From Amycolatopsis mediterranei (GTDB taxonomy: Bacteria > Actinomycetota > Actinomycetes > Mycobacteriales > Pseudonocardiaceae), in NCBI RefSeq assembly GCF_026017845.1, contig NZ_CP100416.1, positions 2,269,343 through 2,333,342 of the forward strand: a stretch of 64,000 bases of DNA, in the 5' to 3' direction. The notes under the pieces are model-generated. The model was not told the origin of the DNA and searched no databases. It worked only from the letters and a program-made list of their open reading frames with translations. Below, piece after piece: positions 1-8,665 of the stretch; the stretch's first letter is position 1; each line of letters begins with the position of its first letter. A program made the translations under genes and the position numbers.

Positions 1-80
1 GTTCGGCGAGGGTGTCGGCCTGGTCGCCCAGGCGGCGGGTCTCGGGGTCGGTGTACCCGTGCACGTAAGCGGTGTCCATG
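1..80 (-). CDS. SAM-dependent methyltransferase, N-terminal fragment
   Basis: Only the first 26 codons lie in the window; the gene runs off the left edge. The reverse strand reads MDTAYVHGYTDPETRR and then LGDQADTLAE. This resembles the opening of a common actinobacterial class I SAM-dependent methyltransferase family whose SAM-binding motif would follow off-window. The ATG is at 80, with 27 bases to the divergent MocR regulator start, so the two promoters must overlap and the regulator may control this gene. The family call rests on remembered N-terminal similarity alone. Confidence 0.55.
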
Positions 81-107
81 AGCCCAGCGTGCTGCGACAA
101 TGGCTCG

Positions 108-1562
108 ATGGACAGAGCCAAAACCGCGCGCTCCGAGTGGTCCATAGGGTCGGACTTCCTCCAGCTGGACGTCCGCGAGGCGCCGCCGGGAGGCCTGGCG
201 GACTGGCTCGCCGGGCAGCTGCGTTCGGCGGTCGCCGACGGCCGGCTCCCGGTCGGCGGCCGACTGCCCGCGTCCCGGGTGCTGGCCGCCGAGCTGCGCG
301 TGTCGCGGGGCGTGGTCACCGAGGCCTACCAGCGGCTGATCGACGACGGCCACGCCGCGGGCCGCGGCCGCGCGGGCACGGTCGTCGTCGCCGCGCCCGT
401 GCTGCCGCCGGACCCGTCGCCGGACCGGCCTTTTCCCGAGGTCATCACGGCGTCGCCGGGGGTGGAGGTCTTCGACGCGGTCCGCGCGGCCCCGGCCCGG
501 ATCGACCTCACCCCCGGCGTCCCGGACCTGACGGCGTTCCCGCGCGCGGCGTGGCTGCGTGCCGAGCGGGCGGTGCTGGACGAGCTGGAGCCGTCCCACT
601 TCGGCTACGGCGACCCACGCGGCGCGCCTTCGATGCGGCTGGCGGTTTCGCGCTGGCTGGCGCGCAACCGCGGCATCCGCGCCGATCCCGGCGAGATCAT
701 CGTGGTGGCCGGGGTGGCGCAGGCGTTGACGCTGGTGGGCGACGTGTTGCGGCAGCACGGTGTGTCCGCGATCGCGGTGGAGGACCCGAGTTCGCTGGGC
801 GCGCGCCAGCACCTGCACCACTGCGGTTTGGCGACGCCGCCGGTCCCGGTGGACGAGGACGGGCTGCGGGTTTCTTCGTTGACGGCTCCGGCCGTGTTGC
901 TGACCCCGGCCCACCAGTTCCCGATGGGCGTGGTGCTGGGCGGCGAGCGCCGCCGCGAGCTGATGCGCTGGGTGGCCGAGGGCGGCATCGTCGTCGAGGA
1001 CGACTACGACGCGGAGCACCGCTACGACCGCGCACCGGTGCCGGCGGTCCGGTCGATGGTGCCGGAGGTTTGTTACACGGGAAGCGTTTCGAAGCTGCTG
1101 GCCCCGGCCCTGCGCGTCGGCTGGCTGCTGGCGCCGCCGCGCTTCCGCGACGACCTCGTGGCGGCGAAGCGGTTCGCGGACCTGGGCAACCCGGTGCTGG
1201 CCCAGCTGGTCCTGGCGCGCTTGATGGAGACCGGCGAGCTGGAGCGCCAGCTCCGGGTGGTCCGCGCCCGGCACCGCCGCCGCCGCGACGCGATGATCCG
1301 CGCGGTCGCTGCCGATTTGCCGGGCGCGGTGGTCCACGGCGCGGCGGCGGGCCTGCACCTGACGGTGACGTTCGACGCCGAGGTGGACGACGTCGCGGTG
1401 GCGGCGGCCGCGCTGGCGGAGGGGGTGAAGGTGCAGCCGCTGTCCTGGCACCGGCAACGCCCGGGACGGCCGGGGCTGGTGCTGGGGTACGCGGCCCGGA
1501 CGGCGACGGAGATCGCCGAGGGCGTGGCCCTGCTCGGGCGGCTGATCAGGCCCTCGCCGTGA
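108..1562 (+). CDS. MocR/PdxR-type regulator: GntR helix-turn-helix fused to aminotransferase fold
   Basis: A 484-residue chimera. Residues about 20-85 form a GntR winged helix (GGRLPASRVLAAELRVSRG). The rest is a class I aminotransferase-like domain with the PLP-binding lysine in GSVSKLLAPALRVGW and the aspartate motif VVEDDYDAEHRYD. MocR proteins sense PLP or an amine and usually control a neighbouring or divergent gene; the divergent methyltransferase is the obvious candidate. I chose ATG 108 because GACAAT lies six bases before it, the leaderless spacing seen elsewhere here. GTG 72 and ATG 78 are in frame but would overlap the divergent gene. The regulated pathway cannot be read from the sequence. 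Confidence 0.88.
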   Translation: MDRAKTARSEWSIGSDFLQLDVREAPPGGLADWLAGQLRSAVADGRLPVGGRLPASRVLAAELRVSRGVVTEAYQRLIDDGHAAGRGRAGTVVVAAPVLPPDPSPDRPFPEVITASPGVEVFDAVRAAPARIDLTPGVPDLTAFPRAAWLRAERAVLDELEPSHFGYGDPRGAPSMRLAVSRWLARNRGIRADPGEIIVVAGVAQALTLVGDVLRQHGVSAIAVEDPSSLGARQHLHHCGLATPPVPVDEDGLRVSSLTAPAVLLTPAHQFPMGVVLGGERRRELMRWVAEGGIVVEDDYDAEHRYDRAPVPAVRSMVPEVCYTGSVSKLLAPALRVGWLLAPPRFRDDLVAAKRFADLGNPVLAQLVLARLMETGELERQLRVVRARHRRRRDAMIRAVAADLPGAVVHGAAAGLHLTVTFDAEVDDVAVAAAALAEGVKVQPLSWHRQRPGRPGLVLGYAARTATEIAEGVALLGRLIRPSP

Positions 1563-1568
1563 GGGGGA

Positions 1569-1640
1569 CCCCCGGTTTCAACGTTACCGGGAGCCACCGA
1601 CAGTTCCCGTCCGTGCGCCCCGAGTTGTCCACAGACCGGC
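1569..1640 (-). repeat. 72-bp dispersed repeat, copy A, with RecA-NDp-type promoter motif
   Basis: Identical over 72 bases to 1779-1850. On the minus strand it carries CTGTCGGTG, eight bases, then TAACGT (1603 down to 1581), which fits the RecA-NDp promoter (TTGTCRGTG-N8-TANNNT) except for its first base. About seven bases beyond the -10 comes a G-run/C-run inverted repeat (GGGGGTCCCCC). It also contains one TTGTCCACA, the actinobacterial DnaA-box consensus. Transcription from it would run antisense into the MocR gene; no start codon follows. Confidence 0.85.
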
Positions 1641-1778
1641 TCTGCGCGCTCGAGTTGTTGACAGCCATCCGCGGCAATACCGGGCGCGGCATCTTCGCCC
1701 GCACTGGTGGTGCCGGAGAGACCTACCTCCGCACTGCCCCCACCCACTGTCAGCACACACGCCGACGCCCCGGGGGAC

Positions 1779-1850
1779 CCCCCGGTTTCAACGTTACCGG
1801 GAGCCACCGACAGTTCCCGTCCGTGCGCCCCGAGTTGTCCACAGACCGGC
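1779..1850 (-). repeat. 72-bp dispersed repeat, copy B
   Basis: Second exact copy of the 1569-1640 repeat, 210 bases downstream in the same orientation. It has the same CTGTCGGTG-N8-TAACGT motif (1813 down to 1791) and TTGTCCACA box. A related but diverged copy lies at 55905-55956. Confidence 0.85.
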
Positions 1851-2002
1851 CCTGCATGCCCGACTTGTCCACACCCGACCCCTGCGCGCCCGAAGCCGTT
1901 CACCACCACCCCGCGTAAAGCGTCCTCAAAGGACAGTCAAGCGGCTGTGATCATGCTCTCCCCGGCAATTCCCGCTGTTGGTTGCCATACGCAAGCAAGT
2001 TG

Positions 2003-2017
2003 CTTAGCCTAGCTAAG
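2003..2017. promoter_or_regulatory. Palindromic operator before the DHA2 exporter
   Basis: CTTAGCCTAGCTAAG is a six-base inverted repeat around CTA. It lies 28 bases before the GTG start of the exporter and overlaps the likely -10 region (TAGCCT or TAGCTA). Palindromes of this form are typical of MarR- or TetR-type repressors of drug exporters. No such regulator is encoded next to it, so the ligand is unknown. Confidence 0.55.
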
Positions 2018-2044
2018 GGACTTTGCGAGCAGAAGGGTTGCACA

Positions 2045-3814
2045 GTGGCGGAACGCCGGACGTATTCGATCGCGGAACTGGGGCCGCGGTACAAGTGGAT
2101 CGCGCTGTCCAACACGACGCTGGGCATGCTGATCGCCACGATCAACTCCTCGATCGTGCTGATCGCGCTGCCCGACATCTTCAAGGGCATCGGCATCAAC
2201 CCCCTGGAACCGGCCAACACGAGCTACCTGCTGTGGATGATCATGGGCTTCCTCGTGGTCACCGCGGTGCTGGTGGTGAGCTTCGGGCGGCTCGGCGACA
2301 TGTACGGCCGGGCGCGGATGTACAACCTCGGCTTCGCCGTCTTCACCGTTTCCTCCATCATGCTGGCCGTCACCTGGTTCGACGGTGACGCCGCCGCGCT
2401 GTGGCTGATCGGCTGGCGGATCGTGCAGGGCGTCGGCGGTGCCTTCCTGATGGCGAACTCCTCGGCGATCCTCACCGACGCCTTCCCGGCCAACCAGCGC
2501 GGCCTCGCGCTCGGCATGAACGGTGTCGCGGCCATCGCCGGCTCGTTCCTCGGCCTGGTCGTGGGCGGGGTGCTCGCGCCGATCGACTGGAACCTGATCT
2601 TCCTCGTGTCGGTGCCGTTCGGCGTGATCGGCACGATCTGGGCGTACCTCAAGCTGCACGACACCGGCATCCGCAAGCACGCGCGGATGGACTGGTGGGG
2701 CAACATCACCTTCGCCGTCGGCCTGATCGCGGTGCTGATCGGCATCACCTACGGCATCCAGCCCTACGACTCGTCGCCGACCGGCTGGGGCAGCCCGTTC
2801 GTGCTCAGCTGCCTGATCGGCGGGTTCGCCGTGCTGGTGGCGTTCGTGATCATCGAGTCGAAGGTGGACAACCCGCTGTTCCGCCTGTCGCTGTTCCGGA
2901 TCCGCTCGTTCACCTGGGGCAACGTCGCGAACCTGACGGCCTCCCTCGGCCGCGGCGGGCTGCAGTTCATCCTGATCATCTGGCTGCAGGGCATCTGGCT
3001 GCCGCAGCACGGCTACACGTTCGAGCAGACGCCGCTGTGGGCGGGCATCTACATGCTGCCGATGACGGTCGGCTTCCTGCTGGCCGCGCCGACGTCGGGC
3101 ATCCTCGCCGACCGCATCGGCAGCCGCCTGCTCGCCTCGACCGGCCTGCTCATCACGGCGATCACGTTCCTGCTGCTGATCATCCTGCCGGTGAACTTCG
3201 ACTACTGGGCGTTCGCGGCGATCCTGCTGATCAACGGCATCGGTATGGGCATGTTCTCCTCGCCCAACCGCGCCGAGGTGATGAACAGCCTGCCGGCGGA
3301 CGCCCGGGGCTCCGGCGCGGGCATGATGACGACCTTCCAGAACGCGGCGATGGTCCTGTCGATCGGCTTCTTCTTCAGCTTGATCATCGCGGGCCTGTCG
3401 AGCAGCCTCCCGTCGACGATGAGCCAGGGCCTGACCGAGCACGGCGTCCCGGCGGCCGCGGCGGCCCAGATCGCCAACCTCCCGGCGGTGGCGGTGCTGT
3501 TCGCGGCCTTCCTGGGCTACAACCCGATCCAGCAGCTCCTGGGCGGCCAGCTGTCGTCGCTGCCGCCGGAGCAGGCTTCGTTCCTGACGGGCCGCAGCTT
3601 CTTCCCGAACCTGATCTCGGGCCCGTTCCAGTCGGGGTTGGCGGTGGCGTTCGGCTTCGCGATCGTCGTGTGCCTGATCGGCGCGGTGGCGTCGTTGCTG
3701 ACGAAGGACGCTCGCCCGGCGGATCGCGAGTCGGTGGGCGAAGAGCTGGCCGCCGTCGCCGGGGAATCGAGCGGCGGGCCGAGCGAATTGGTGGCGCCGT
3801 CGACCGAACGCTGA
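2045..3814 (+). CDS. DHA2-family (14-helix) MFS exporter
   Basis: A 589-residue integral membrane protein of the drug:H+ antiporter-2 class, expected to pump small molecules out of the cell with proton exchange. Motif A is GRLGDMYGRARMY, motif B RIVQGVGGAFLMANSS, and motif C is in the GSFLGLVVGG helix. About 14 hydrophobic segments are visible, followed by a charged C-terminal tail. Start GTG 2045 has AGAAGG eight bases upstream; longer readings would place the palindrome inside the gene. A strong terminator follows. Substrate cannot be assigned. Confidence 0.9.
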   Translation: MAERRTYSIAELGPRYKWIALSNTTLGMLIATINSSIVLIALPDIFKGIGINPLEPANTSYLLWMIMGFLVVTAVLVVSFGRLGDMYGRARMYNLGFAVFTVSSIMLAVTWFDGDAAALWLIGWRIVQGVGGAFLMANSSAILTDAFPANQRGLALGMNGVAAIAGSFLGLVVGGVLAPIDWNLIFLVSVPFGVIGTIWAYLKLHDTGIRKHARMDWWGNITFAVGLIAVLIGITYGIQPYDSSPTGWGSPFVLSCLIGGFAVLVAFVIIESKVDNPLFRLSLFRIRSFTWGNVANLTASLGRGGLQFILIIWLQGIWLPQHGYTFEQTPLWAGIYMLPMTVGFLLAAPTSGILADRIGSRLLASTGLLITAITFLLLIILPVNFDYWAFAAILLINGIGMGMFSSPNRAEVMNSLPADARGSGAGMMTTFQNAAMVLSIGFFFSLIIAGLSSSLPSTMSQGLTEHGVPAAAAAQIANLPAVAVLFAAFLGYNPIQQLLGGQLSSLPPEQASFLTGRSFFPNLISGPFQSGLAVAFGFAIVVCLIGAVASLLTKDARPADRESVGEELAAVAGESSGGPSELVAPSTER

Positions 3815-3829
3815 AGGTGACGCAGGGAA

Positions 3830-3857
3830 GCCGGGTGCCGGGTGGCACCCGGCTTTT
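3830..3857. terminator. Rho-independent-type terminator between convergent genes
   Basis: A perfect 10-bp stem (GCCGGGTGCC and GGCACCCGGC) with a four-base GGGT loop is followed by TTTT. It lies 16 bases after the exporter stop and just beyond the cyclophilin stop on the other strand, so it can serve both. Confidence 0.85.
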
Positions 3858-3863
3858 CCGTCG

Positions 3864-4523
3864 CTACCAGCCGACCGTGGCGCGCTGGATCTTCACCGGG
3901 TGGGCCGGCGCCCCGTCCAGCGGCCCGTTCGGATCGGCCGGGATGATCCCGTCGGCCACCATCCGGTCGAGCGCGGACATCCCCCGGATCACCCGCCCCA
4001 TGACCGAATAGTTCGCCGGGATGTGCGCGAACGAGTGCACGATGAAGAACTCCGACCCGTTCGTCCCGGGCCCCTGGTTCCCCATCGCGATCGTCCCGCG
4101 CGGGTACGTCTCGGCGCCCGAAACCTCGTCCGGGAACTTGTACCCCGGTCCGCCCTTCTCGACCTCGTAGATGTCCCCGCACTGAAGGACACCGAGGCGA
4201 GCGGAATTCGACAACCGCCAGCACTGGGACCGGTCGTAGAACCGCTGCAGAACCAGCGAAACCAGGTTGTGCACCGCGCACGGAGCCGCCCCCGCGCGGT
4301 CCAGCCGCACGGTCACCGGCCCGTAGTTGAACCGGAACGTGACGTCCACGGTCCCGCGGGTCGACGCCACCGGCAACGGGCGCACCACCGGGCGCGCCGC
4401 CGGGTTCGACGGTGTCGGGGTGAACGTGCACCGGACCAACGGCACCGAAGCCGACGCCGGAGCGGCAGGCACCACCAAGGCACCCAGAACAGCGAGCAGA
4501 GCCAGTCCCCAGCGCAGCTTCAT
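3864..4523 (-). CDS. Secreted cyclophilin-type peptidyl-prolyl cis-trans isomerase
   Basis: A 219-residue protein with an N-terminal signal peptide (about residues 1-25, hydrophobic core LALLAVLGALVV, Ala-rich cleavage region). The cyclophilin fold follows, recognised by RGTIAMGNQGPGTNGSEFFI, where GSEFFI corresponds to the usual GSQFFI active-site strand. Several cysteines fit an exported protein with disulfides. It should isomerise prolyl bonds in proteins outside the membrane. Q to E in the GSQFFI motif is a mild departure from the classical enzyme. It is convergent with the exporter. Confidence 0.88.
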   Translation of the reverse strand: MKLRWGLALLAVLGALVVPAAPASASVPLVRCTFTPTPSNPAARPVVRPLPVASTRGTVDVTFRFNYGPVTVRLDRAGAAPCAVHNLVSLVLQRFYDRSQCWRLSNSARLGVLQCGDIYEVEKGGPGYKFPDEVSGAETYPRGTIAMGNQGPGTNGSEFFIVHSFAHIPANYSVMGRVIRGMSALDRMVADGIIPADPNGPLDGAPAHPVKIQRATVGW

Positions 4524-4548
4524 GCCGGGGACGTTAGCGAATGACGAA

Positions 4549-4806
4549 CTACTTGCGCCAGGCCGTGCGCTGCTTGCGGATGTCCAGCACCAGCAGCAGG
4601 ACGAGGAACAGCGCCAAGCCGACCAGCCACACGTTCTCGGTGTTGTTCTCGTGGTTGCCCTTGATCATCACCAGCAGGATGATCGCGCTGACCCAGCCGG
4701 CGATGCGGGTGGCCTTCGGGAACGAGCCGTGCCAGCCCCAGGCCGCGGACGGCTCGTCGCGCGGGTCGACCTCGGGCCGCCTCTTCTCGACCGCCTTGCC
4801 TGCCAC
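4549..4806 (-). CDS. DUF2631 small membrane protein
   Basis: An 85-residue protein with a charged N-terminus (EKRRPEVDPRDEPSAAWGWHG) and two hydrophobic segments (about residues 31-45 and 54-74). It matches actinobacterial DUF2631 proteins, which are often encoded close to dxr. Start GTG 4806 has GAGGAG at good spacing; the much longer open frame upstream is a shadow of dxr on the other strand. It is divergent from dxr. Function unknown. Confidence 0.8.
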   Translation of the reverse strand: MAGKAVEKRRPEVDPRDEPSAAWGWHGSFPKATRIAGWVSAIILLVMIKGNHENNTENVWLVGLALFLVLLLVLDIRKQRTAWRK

Positions 4807-4900
4807 GATGAACTCCTCAAACCCCGTGAACCTCGGACCCGCCGATGATCCCACACCTCCGGGTGCGCCGCGGAGACGCCCCGCGCGACAATGACCGGCG

Positions 4901-6103
4901 ATGACTACCTCGCGAAGCGTTCTCGTGCTCGGCTCGACCGGGTCCATCGGCGTGCAGGCCCTCGACGTCGCCGCGCGCAACCCGCACCTGTTCCGGGTGG
5001 CCGGGATCGCCGCGGGCGGCGCCGATCCGGCCGCGCTCGCCGCGCAGGCGATCGCCCACGGCGTCGAGGCCGTCGCCGTGACGAGGGCCACGGCCGCCGA
5101 AGACGTCCAGCTCGCGCTGTACGCCGAAGCGCAGCAGCGCGGGTACGCCCGGGGCGAGTTCAAGCTCCCGCGGCTCTTCGCGGGCTCCGACGCCGTCACC
5201 GAGCTGATCGACGCGGTCAAGGTCGACACCGTGCTCAACGCGCTCCCGGGCTCCCGCGGCCTCGAGCCGACCCTCAAAGCGCTCGCCACCGGCGCCACCC
5301 TCGCGCTGGCCAACAAGGAGTCCCTGATCGCCGGCGGGCCGCTGGTGCTCGCCGCGGCCAAGCCCGGGCAGCTCGTGCCCGTCGACTCCGAGCACTCCGC
5401 CATCGCCCAGGCCCTGCGCGCCGGGCACCGCAGCGAGGTCGCCCGGCTCGTCCTCACCGCCTCCGGCGGCCCGTTCCGCGGCCGCAAGCGCGCGGAGCTG
5501 GCCGGCGTCACCGTCGAGCAGGCGATGGCGCACCCGACCTGGTCGATGGGCCCGCTCATCACGATCAACTCCGCCACCCTGGTCAACAAGGGCCTGGAGC
5601 TGATCGAGGCGGCGCTGCTGTTCGACGTCGAGCCCGCGAAGATCGACGTCACCGTGCACCCGCAGTCGATCGTGCACTCGATGGTGACCTTCGCCGACGG
5701 CTCGACGATCGCCCAGGCCAGCCCGCCCGACATGCGGCTGCCCATCGCGCTTGCGCTGCACTGGCCCGACCGGGTCCCCGACGCCGCCCCCGCGTGCACC
5801 TGGGACCAGGCCGCGACCTGGACGTTCGAGCCGCTGGACGACGAGGCCTTCCCGGCCGTCGAGCTGGCCCGGCACTGCGGCACCGCGGGCGGCTGCCTGC
5901 CCGCCGTCTACAACGCCGCGAACGAGGAGCTCGTGTCCGCTTTCCTGGCGCAGAACACCAGCTTCACGTCGATAGTGGACACTGTTTCCGAGGTGGTGGG
6001 AGCCGCCGACGAATGGCGTCGCGAACCACGCGACGTCGAGGACGTTCTCGCGGCCGAGCGGTGGGCTCGTGCGCGGGCCGGTTCGATCATCGAGGGGAAG
6101 TAG
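4901..6103 (+). CDS. dxr: 1-deoxy-D-xylulose 5-phosphate reductoisomerase
   Basis: A 400-residue cytosolic enzyme that converts 1-deoxy-D-xylulose 5-phosphate to 2-C-methyl-D-erythritol 4-phosphate with NADPH, the committed step of non-mevalonate isoprenoid synthesis. Visible signatures are the nucleotide-binding [14 protein letters not shown] at the N-terminus, [10 protein letters not shown], the metal-ligand region VDSEHSAI, the substrate loop [20 protein letters not shown] and [11 protein letters not shown]. Length is normal. ATG 4901 lies eight bases after GACAAT, a likely leaderless start. rip1 follows after three bases, and a second enzyme of the same pathway, ispG, is the next gene but one. 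Confidence 0.97.
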   Translation: MTTSRSVLVLGSTGSIGVQALDVAARNPHLFRVAGIAAGGADPAALAAQAIAHGVEAVAVTRATAAEDVQLALYAEAQQRGYARGEFKLPRLFAGSDAVTELIDAVKVDTVLNALPGSRGLEPTLKALATGATLALANKESLIAGGPLVLAAAKPGQLVPVDSEHSAIAQALRAGHRSEVARLVLTASGGPFRGRKRAELAGVTVEQAMAHPTWSMGPLITINSATLVNKGLELIEAALLFDVEPAKIDVTVHPQSIVHSMVTFADGSTIAQASPPDMRLPIALALHWPDRVPDAAPACTWDQAATWTFEPLDDEAFPAVELARHCGTAGGCLPAVYNAANEELVSAFLAQNTSFTSIVDTVSEVVGAADEWRREPRDVEDVLAAERWARARAGSIIEGK

Positions 6104-6106
6104 CGG

Positions 6107-7333
6107 GTGCTCGCCTACATCATCGGTGTGGTGCTCTTCGCGCTGGGGATCTGCGTCTCAGTCGCACTGCATGAGGCCGGCCACATGGTCACCGCGAAGG
6201 CCTTCGGCATGAAGGTCCGCCGGTACTTCGTGGGCTTCGGCCCCACGGTGTTCTCCTGGCGCCGCGGCGAGACCGAGTACGGCCTGAAGTGGATCCCGCT
6301 GGGCGGCTTCTGCGACATCGCCGGCATGACCGCGCTCGACGAGGTCACCCCGGACGAGGCGCCGCGCGCGATGTGGCGGTTCAAGACCTGGAAGCGCACC
6401 GTCGTGATGTCGGCCGGGTCGATCACCCACTTCATCCTGGGCTTCGTGGTCCTCTATCTGATGGCCGTGACCATGGGCCTGCCGAACCCCAACGCCGCTC
6501 CCCCCGCCCCGGTGGTGGACTCGACCTCCTGCGCCCGCCCGGCCACGTCGAAGGCGCAGGCCGAGGCCCAGGTCAACGCCCCCTGCCCGCAGGACGCGCT
6601 GACCCCGGCGGCCACGGCGGGGCTGCGGCGCGGCGACCGGGTGCTCGCCGTCGGCGGCAAGCCGGTCGCGACCTGGGACGAGATGCTCACCGCCGTGCAG
6701 GCCACCAGCGGCCGGACGGTGTTCGAGGTGCAGCGCGGCAACCAGCAGCTGTGGCTCGTCGTCGACGTGCCGAAGGTGCCGCGCTGGAACGGCAAGGACG
6801 TCAAGGAAGTCGGCATGGTCGGCGTCTCGCCCAAGCAGGATTCGCTGACCGTCCAGTACGGCCCGGTCGCCGCGGTCGGCGCCACGTTCCGCTTCACCGG
6901 CTCGATGTTCGCCGAGACGGCGCAGCGGCTCGTCCAGTTCCCCCAGCGCATCCCCGCCGTGGTGACCGCGATCTTCGGCGGCGTGCGCGACGCGAACACC
7001 CCGGTCAGCGTCGTCGGCGCGAGCCGGATCGGCGGCGAAGCGGTCGAACGCGGCATCTGGGTGCTGTTCTTCCTCCTGCTGGCCAGCCTGAACTTCTTCA
7101 TCGGCGTGTTCAACCTGCTGCCGCTGCTGCCGCTGGACGGCGGGCACATCGCGGTGGTCTGGTACGAGCGCGTCCGCGACTGGCTCCGCGCCCGGCGGGG
7201 CAAGGCGGCCGGGGGTCCCGTCGACTACACGAGGCTCTCCGGGATCACGATGGTGCTCGTGCTGCTCGGCGGGGCGGTGACGCTGCTCACGGTGACGGCC
7301 GACATCGTCAACCCCATCCGGCTCAGCCCGTGA
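6107..7333 (+). CDS. rip1: Rip1-type M50 site-2 membrane zinc protease
   Basis: A 408-residue intramembrane metalloprotease. The zinc motif HEAGH is in the first helix (residues about 22-26), a PDZ domain occupies about residues 170-240 (GLRRGDRVLAVGGK), and the second active-site motif PLLPLDGGHI is near residue 345. In mycobacteria Rip1 cleaves anti-sigma factors and controls envelope stress and lipid responses; the same role is inferred here. It starts at GTG 6107, three bases after dxr, as in M. tuberculosis. A strong hairpin after the gene separates it from ispG. Confidence 0.93.
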   Translation: MLAYIIGVVLFALGICVSVALHEAGHMVTAKAFGMKVRRYFVGFGPTVFSWRRGETEYGLKWIPLGGFCDIAGMTALDEVTPDEAPRAMWRFKTWKRTVVMSAGSITHFILGFVVLYLMAVTMGLPNPNAAPPAPVVDSTSCARPATSKAQAEAQVNAPCPQDALTPAATAGLRRGDRVLAVGGKPVATWDEMLTAVQATSGRTVFEVQRGNQQLWLVVDVPKVPRWNGKDVKEVGMVGVSPKQDSLTVQYGPVAAVGATFRFTGSMFAETAQRLVQFPQRIPAVVTAIFGGVRDANTPVSVVGASRIGGEAVERGIWVLFFLLLASLNFFIGVFNLLPLLPLDGGHIAVVWYERVRDWLRARRGKAAGGPVDYTRLSGITMVLVLLGGAVTLLTVTADIVNPIRLSP

Positions 7334-7339
7334 GTTCCC

Positions 7340-7379
7340 CGGCGGGGTGACGGCCCTCCGCGGGCCGCTCACCCCGCCG
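7340..7379 (+). terminator. Strong hairpin after rip1
   Basis: An 11-bp perfect outer stem (CGGCGGGGTGA and TCACCCCGCCG) encloses a second stem (CGGCCC and GGGCCG). There is no long U-run, which is common for actinobacterial terminators. It implies that ispG is expressed mainly from its own promoter just downstream. Confidence 0.7.
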
Positions 7380-7400
7380 TAACGTTGCTCACCGTCACGG

Positions 7401-7429
7401 TTGACATGGTGAAGGTGGCCCAGTAGGGG
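7401..7429 (+). promoter_or_regulatory. Promoter for ispG
   Basis: TTGACA (7401-7406), a 17-base spacer, then TAGGGG (7424-7429) form a sigma-70-like promoter. A second possible -10, TACGCT at 7434-7439, lies seven bases before GTG 7447 and would give a leaderless transcript. Confidence 0.6.
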
Positions 7430-7446
7430 TGGGTACGCTGGAAGCC

Positions 7447-8598
7447 GTGACCGTCGCACTCGGTATGCCCGCCCTGCCCCCGCCCGTCCTGTCCGAGCGC
7501 CGCAAGACTCGCCAGCTCCAGGTGGGTTCGGTCGGCGTCGGCAGCGACCACCCGATCTCCGTCCAGTCGATGACGACGACCCTCACCTCCGACGTCAACG
7601 CCACCCTGCAGCAGATCGCCGAGCTGACCGCCGCGGGCTGCGACATCGTCCGCGTGGCGTGCCCGTCGGCCGACGACGCCGAGGCGCTGCCGGCGATCGC
7701 GAAGAAGTCGCAGATCCCGGTGATCGCCGACATCCACTTCCAGCCCAAGTACGTCTTCGCGGCGATCGAGGCCGGCTGCGCCGCCGTGCGCGTGAACCCG
7801 GGCAACATCCGGAAGTTCGACGACCAGGTCAAGGAGATCGCGCAGGCCGCGAAGGACCACGGCACGCCGATCCGGATCGGCGTCAACGCGGGTTCGCTCG
7901 ACAAGCGGATCATGGACAAGTACGGCAAGGCGACGCCGGAGGCGCTGGCCGAGTCGGCGCTGTGGGAGGCGTCGCTGTTCGCCGAGCACGACTTCCACGA
8001 CATCAAGATCTCGGTGAAGCACAACGACCCGGTGGTCATGGTGCGCGCCTACGAGCTGCTCGCCGAGCAGTGCGACTACCCGCTGCACCTCGGCGTCACC
8101 GAGGCCGGGCCGGCGTTCCAGGGCACGATCAAGTCGGCCGTCGCGTTCGGCGCGCTGCTGCGCCAGGGCATCGGCGACACGATCCGCGTCTCGCTGTCCG
8201 CGCCGCCGGTCGAAGAGGTCAAGGTCGGCATCCAGATCCTGCAGTCGCTGAACCTCAAGCAGCGCAAGCTGGAAATCGTGTCGTGCCCGTCGTGCGGGCG
8301 CGCGCAGGTGGACGTCTACACGCTGGCCGAGCAGGTCACGGCCGGGCTCGAGGGCATGGAGATCCCGCTGCGCGTCGCCGTCATGGGCTGCGTCGTGAAC
8401 GGCCCGGGTGAGGCCCGCGAGGCCGACCTGGGTGTGGCGTCGGGCAACGGCAAGGGCCAGATCTTCGTCAAGGGCGAGGTCATCAAGACCGTGCCGGAGC
8501 ACGCGATCGTCGAGACGCTCATCGAAGAGGCCATGCGCATCGCCGAAGAGGCGGGCGAGTCCTTGGGTGAGGGCGCGCCGGTGGTCACCGCTGGCTGA
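7447..8598 (+). CDS. ispG: 4-hydroxy-3-methylbut-2-enyl diphosphate synthase (GcpE)
   Basis: A 383-residue [4Fe-4S] enzyme of the non-mevalonate pathway that reduces methylerythritol cyclodiphosphate to HMBPP. The TIM-barrel part contains [10 protein letters not shown] and [18 protein letters not shown]. The iron-sulfur cysteines are in [12 protein letters not shown] and [12 protein letters not shown] near the C-terminus. GTG 7447 is preferred because TACGCT lies seven bases upstream; an in-frame GTG at 7429 would add six residues. It completes a dxr-rip1-ispG set, although the hairpin at 7340-7379 suggests separate transcription. Confidence 0.96.
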   Translation: MTVALGMPALPPPVLSERRKTRQLQVGSVGVGSDHPISVQSMTTTLTSDVNATLQQIAELTAAGCDIVRVACPSADDAEALPAIAKKSQIPVIADIHFQPKYVFAAIEAGCAAVRVNPGNIRKFDDQVKEIAQAAKDHGTPIRIGVNAGSLDKRIMDKYGKATPEALAESALWEASLFAEHDFHDIKISVKHNDPVVMVRAYELLAEQCDYPLHLGVTEAGPAFQGTIKSAVAFGALLRQGIGDTIRVSLSAPPVEEVKVGIQILQSLNLKQRKLEIVSCPSCGRAQVDVYTLAEQVTAGLEGMEIPLRVAVMGCVVNGPGEAREADLGVASGNGKGQIFVKGEVIKTVPEHAIVETLIEEAMRIAEEAGESLGEGAPVVTAG

Positions 8599-8635
8599 GG
8601 CTTTTCGGCGGGTCCGGGTGGCGAAGCCCCCGGCT

Positions 8636-8650
8636 CGGGGCGAAGCCCCG
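8636..8650 (+). terminator. Hairpin after ispG
   Basis: CGGGGC-GAA-GCCCCG is a compact perfect hairpin 38 bases after the ispG stop. A related GGCGAAGCCCC sequence occurs just upstream (8620-8630). Probable terminator. It also argues against starting the next gene at GTG 8618, upstream of the hairpin. Confidence 0.5.
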
Positions 8651-8665
8651 GTTGTCACAGCGCTG

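Larger units (their letters stand above)
1563..2044. other. Gene-poor intergenic stretch with duplicated repeat and DnaA-box-like sites
   Basis: These 482 bases hold no convincing gene. They contain two copies of a 72-bp repeat, three TTGTCCACA sequences (1625, 1835, 1865), a TTGTTGACA variant at 1655, and the promoter and palindrome of the downstream exporter gene. Open frames crossing the stretch are continuations of the MocR gene in other frames and carry no domain signature. Confidence 0.75.

Noticed and set aside
2009-3442. Long minus-strand frame opposite the DHA2 exporter
   Set aside because: His/Gln/Asp/Arg-rich shadow of a membrane protein in high-GC DNA; no RBS or motif.
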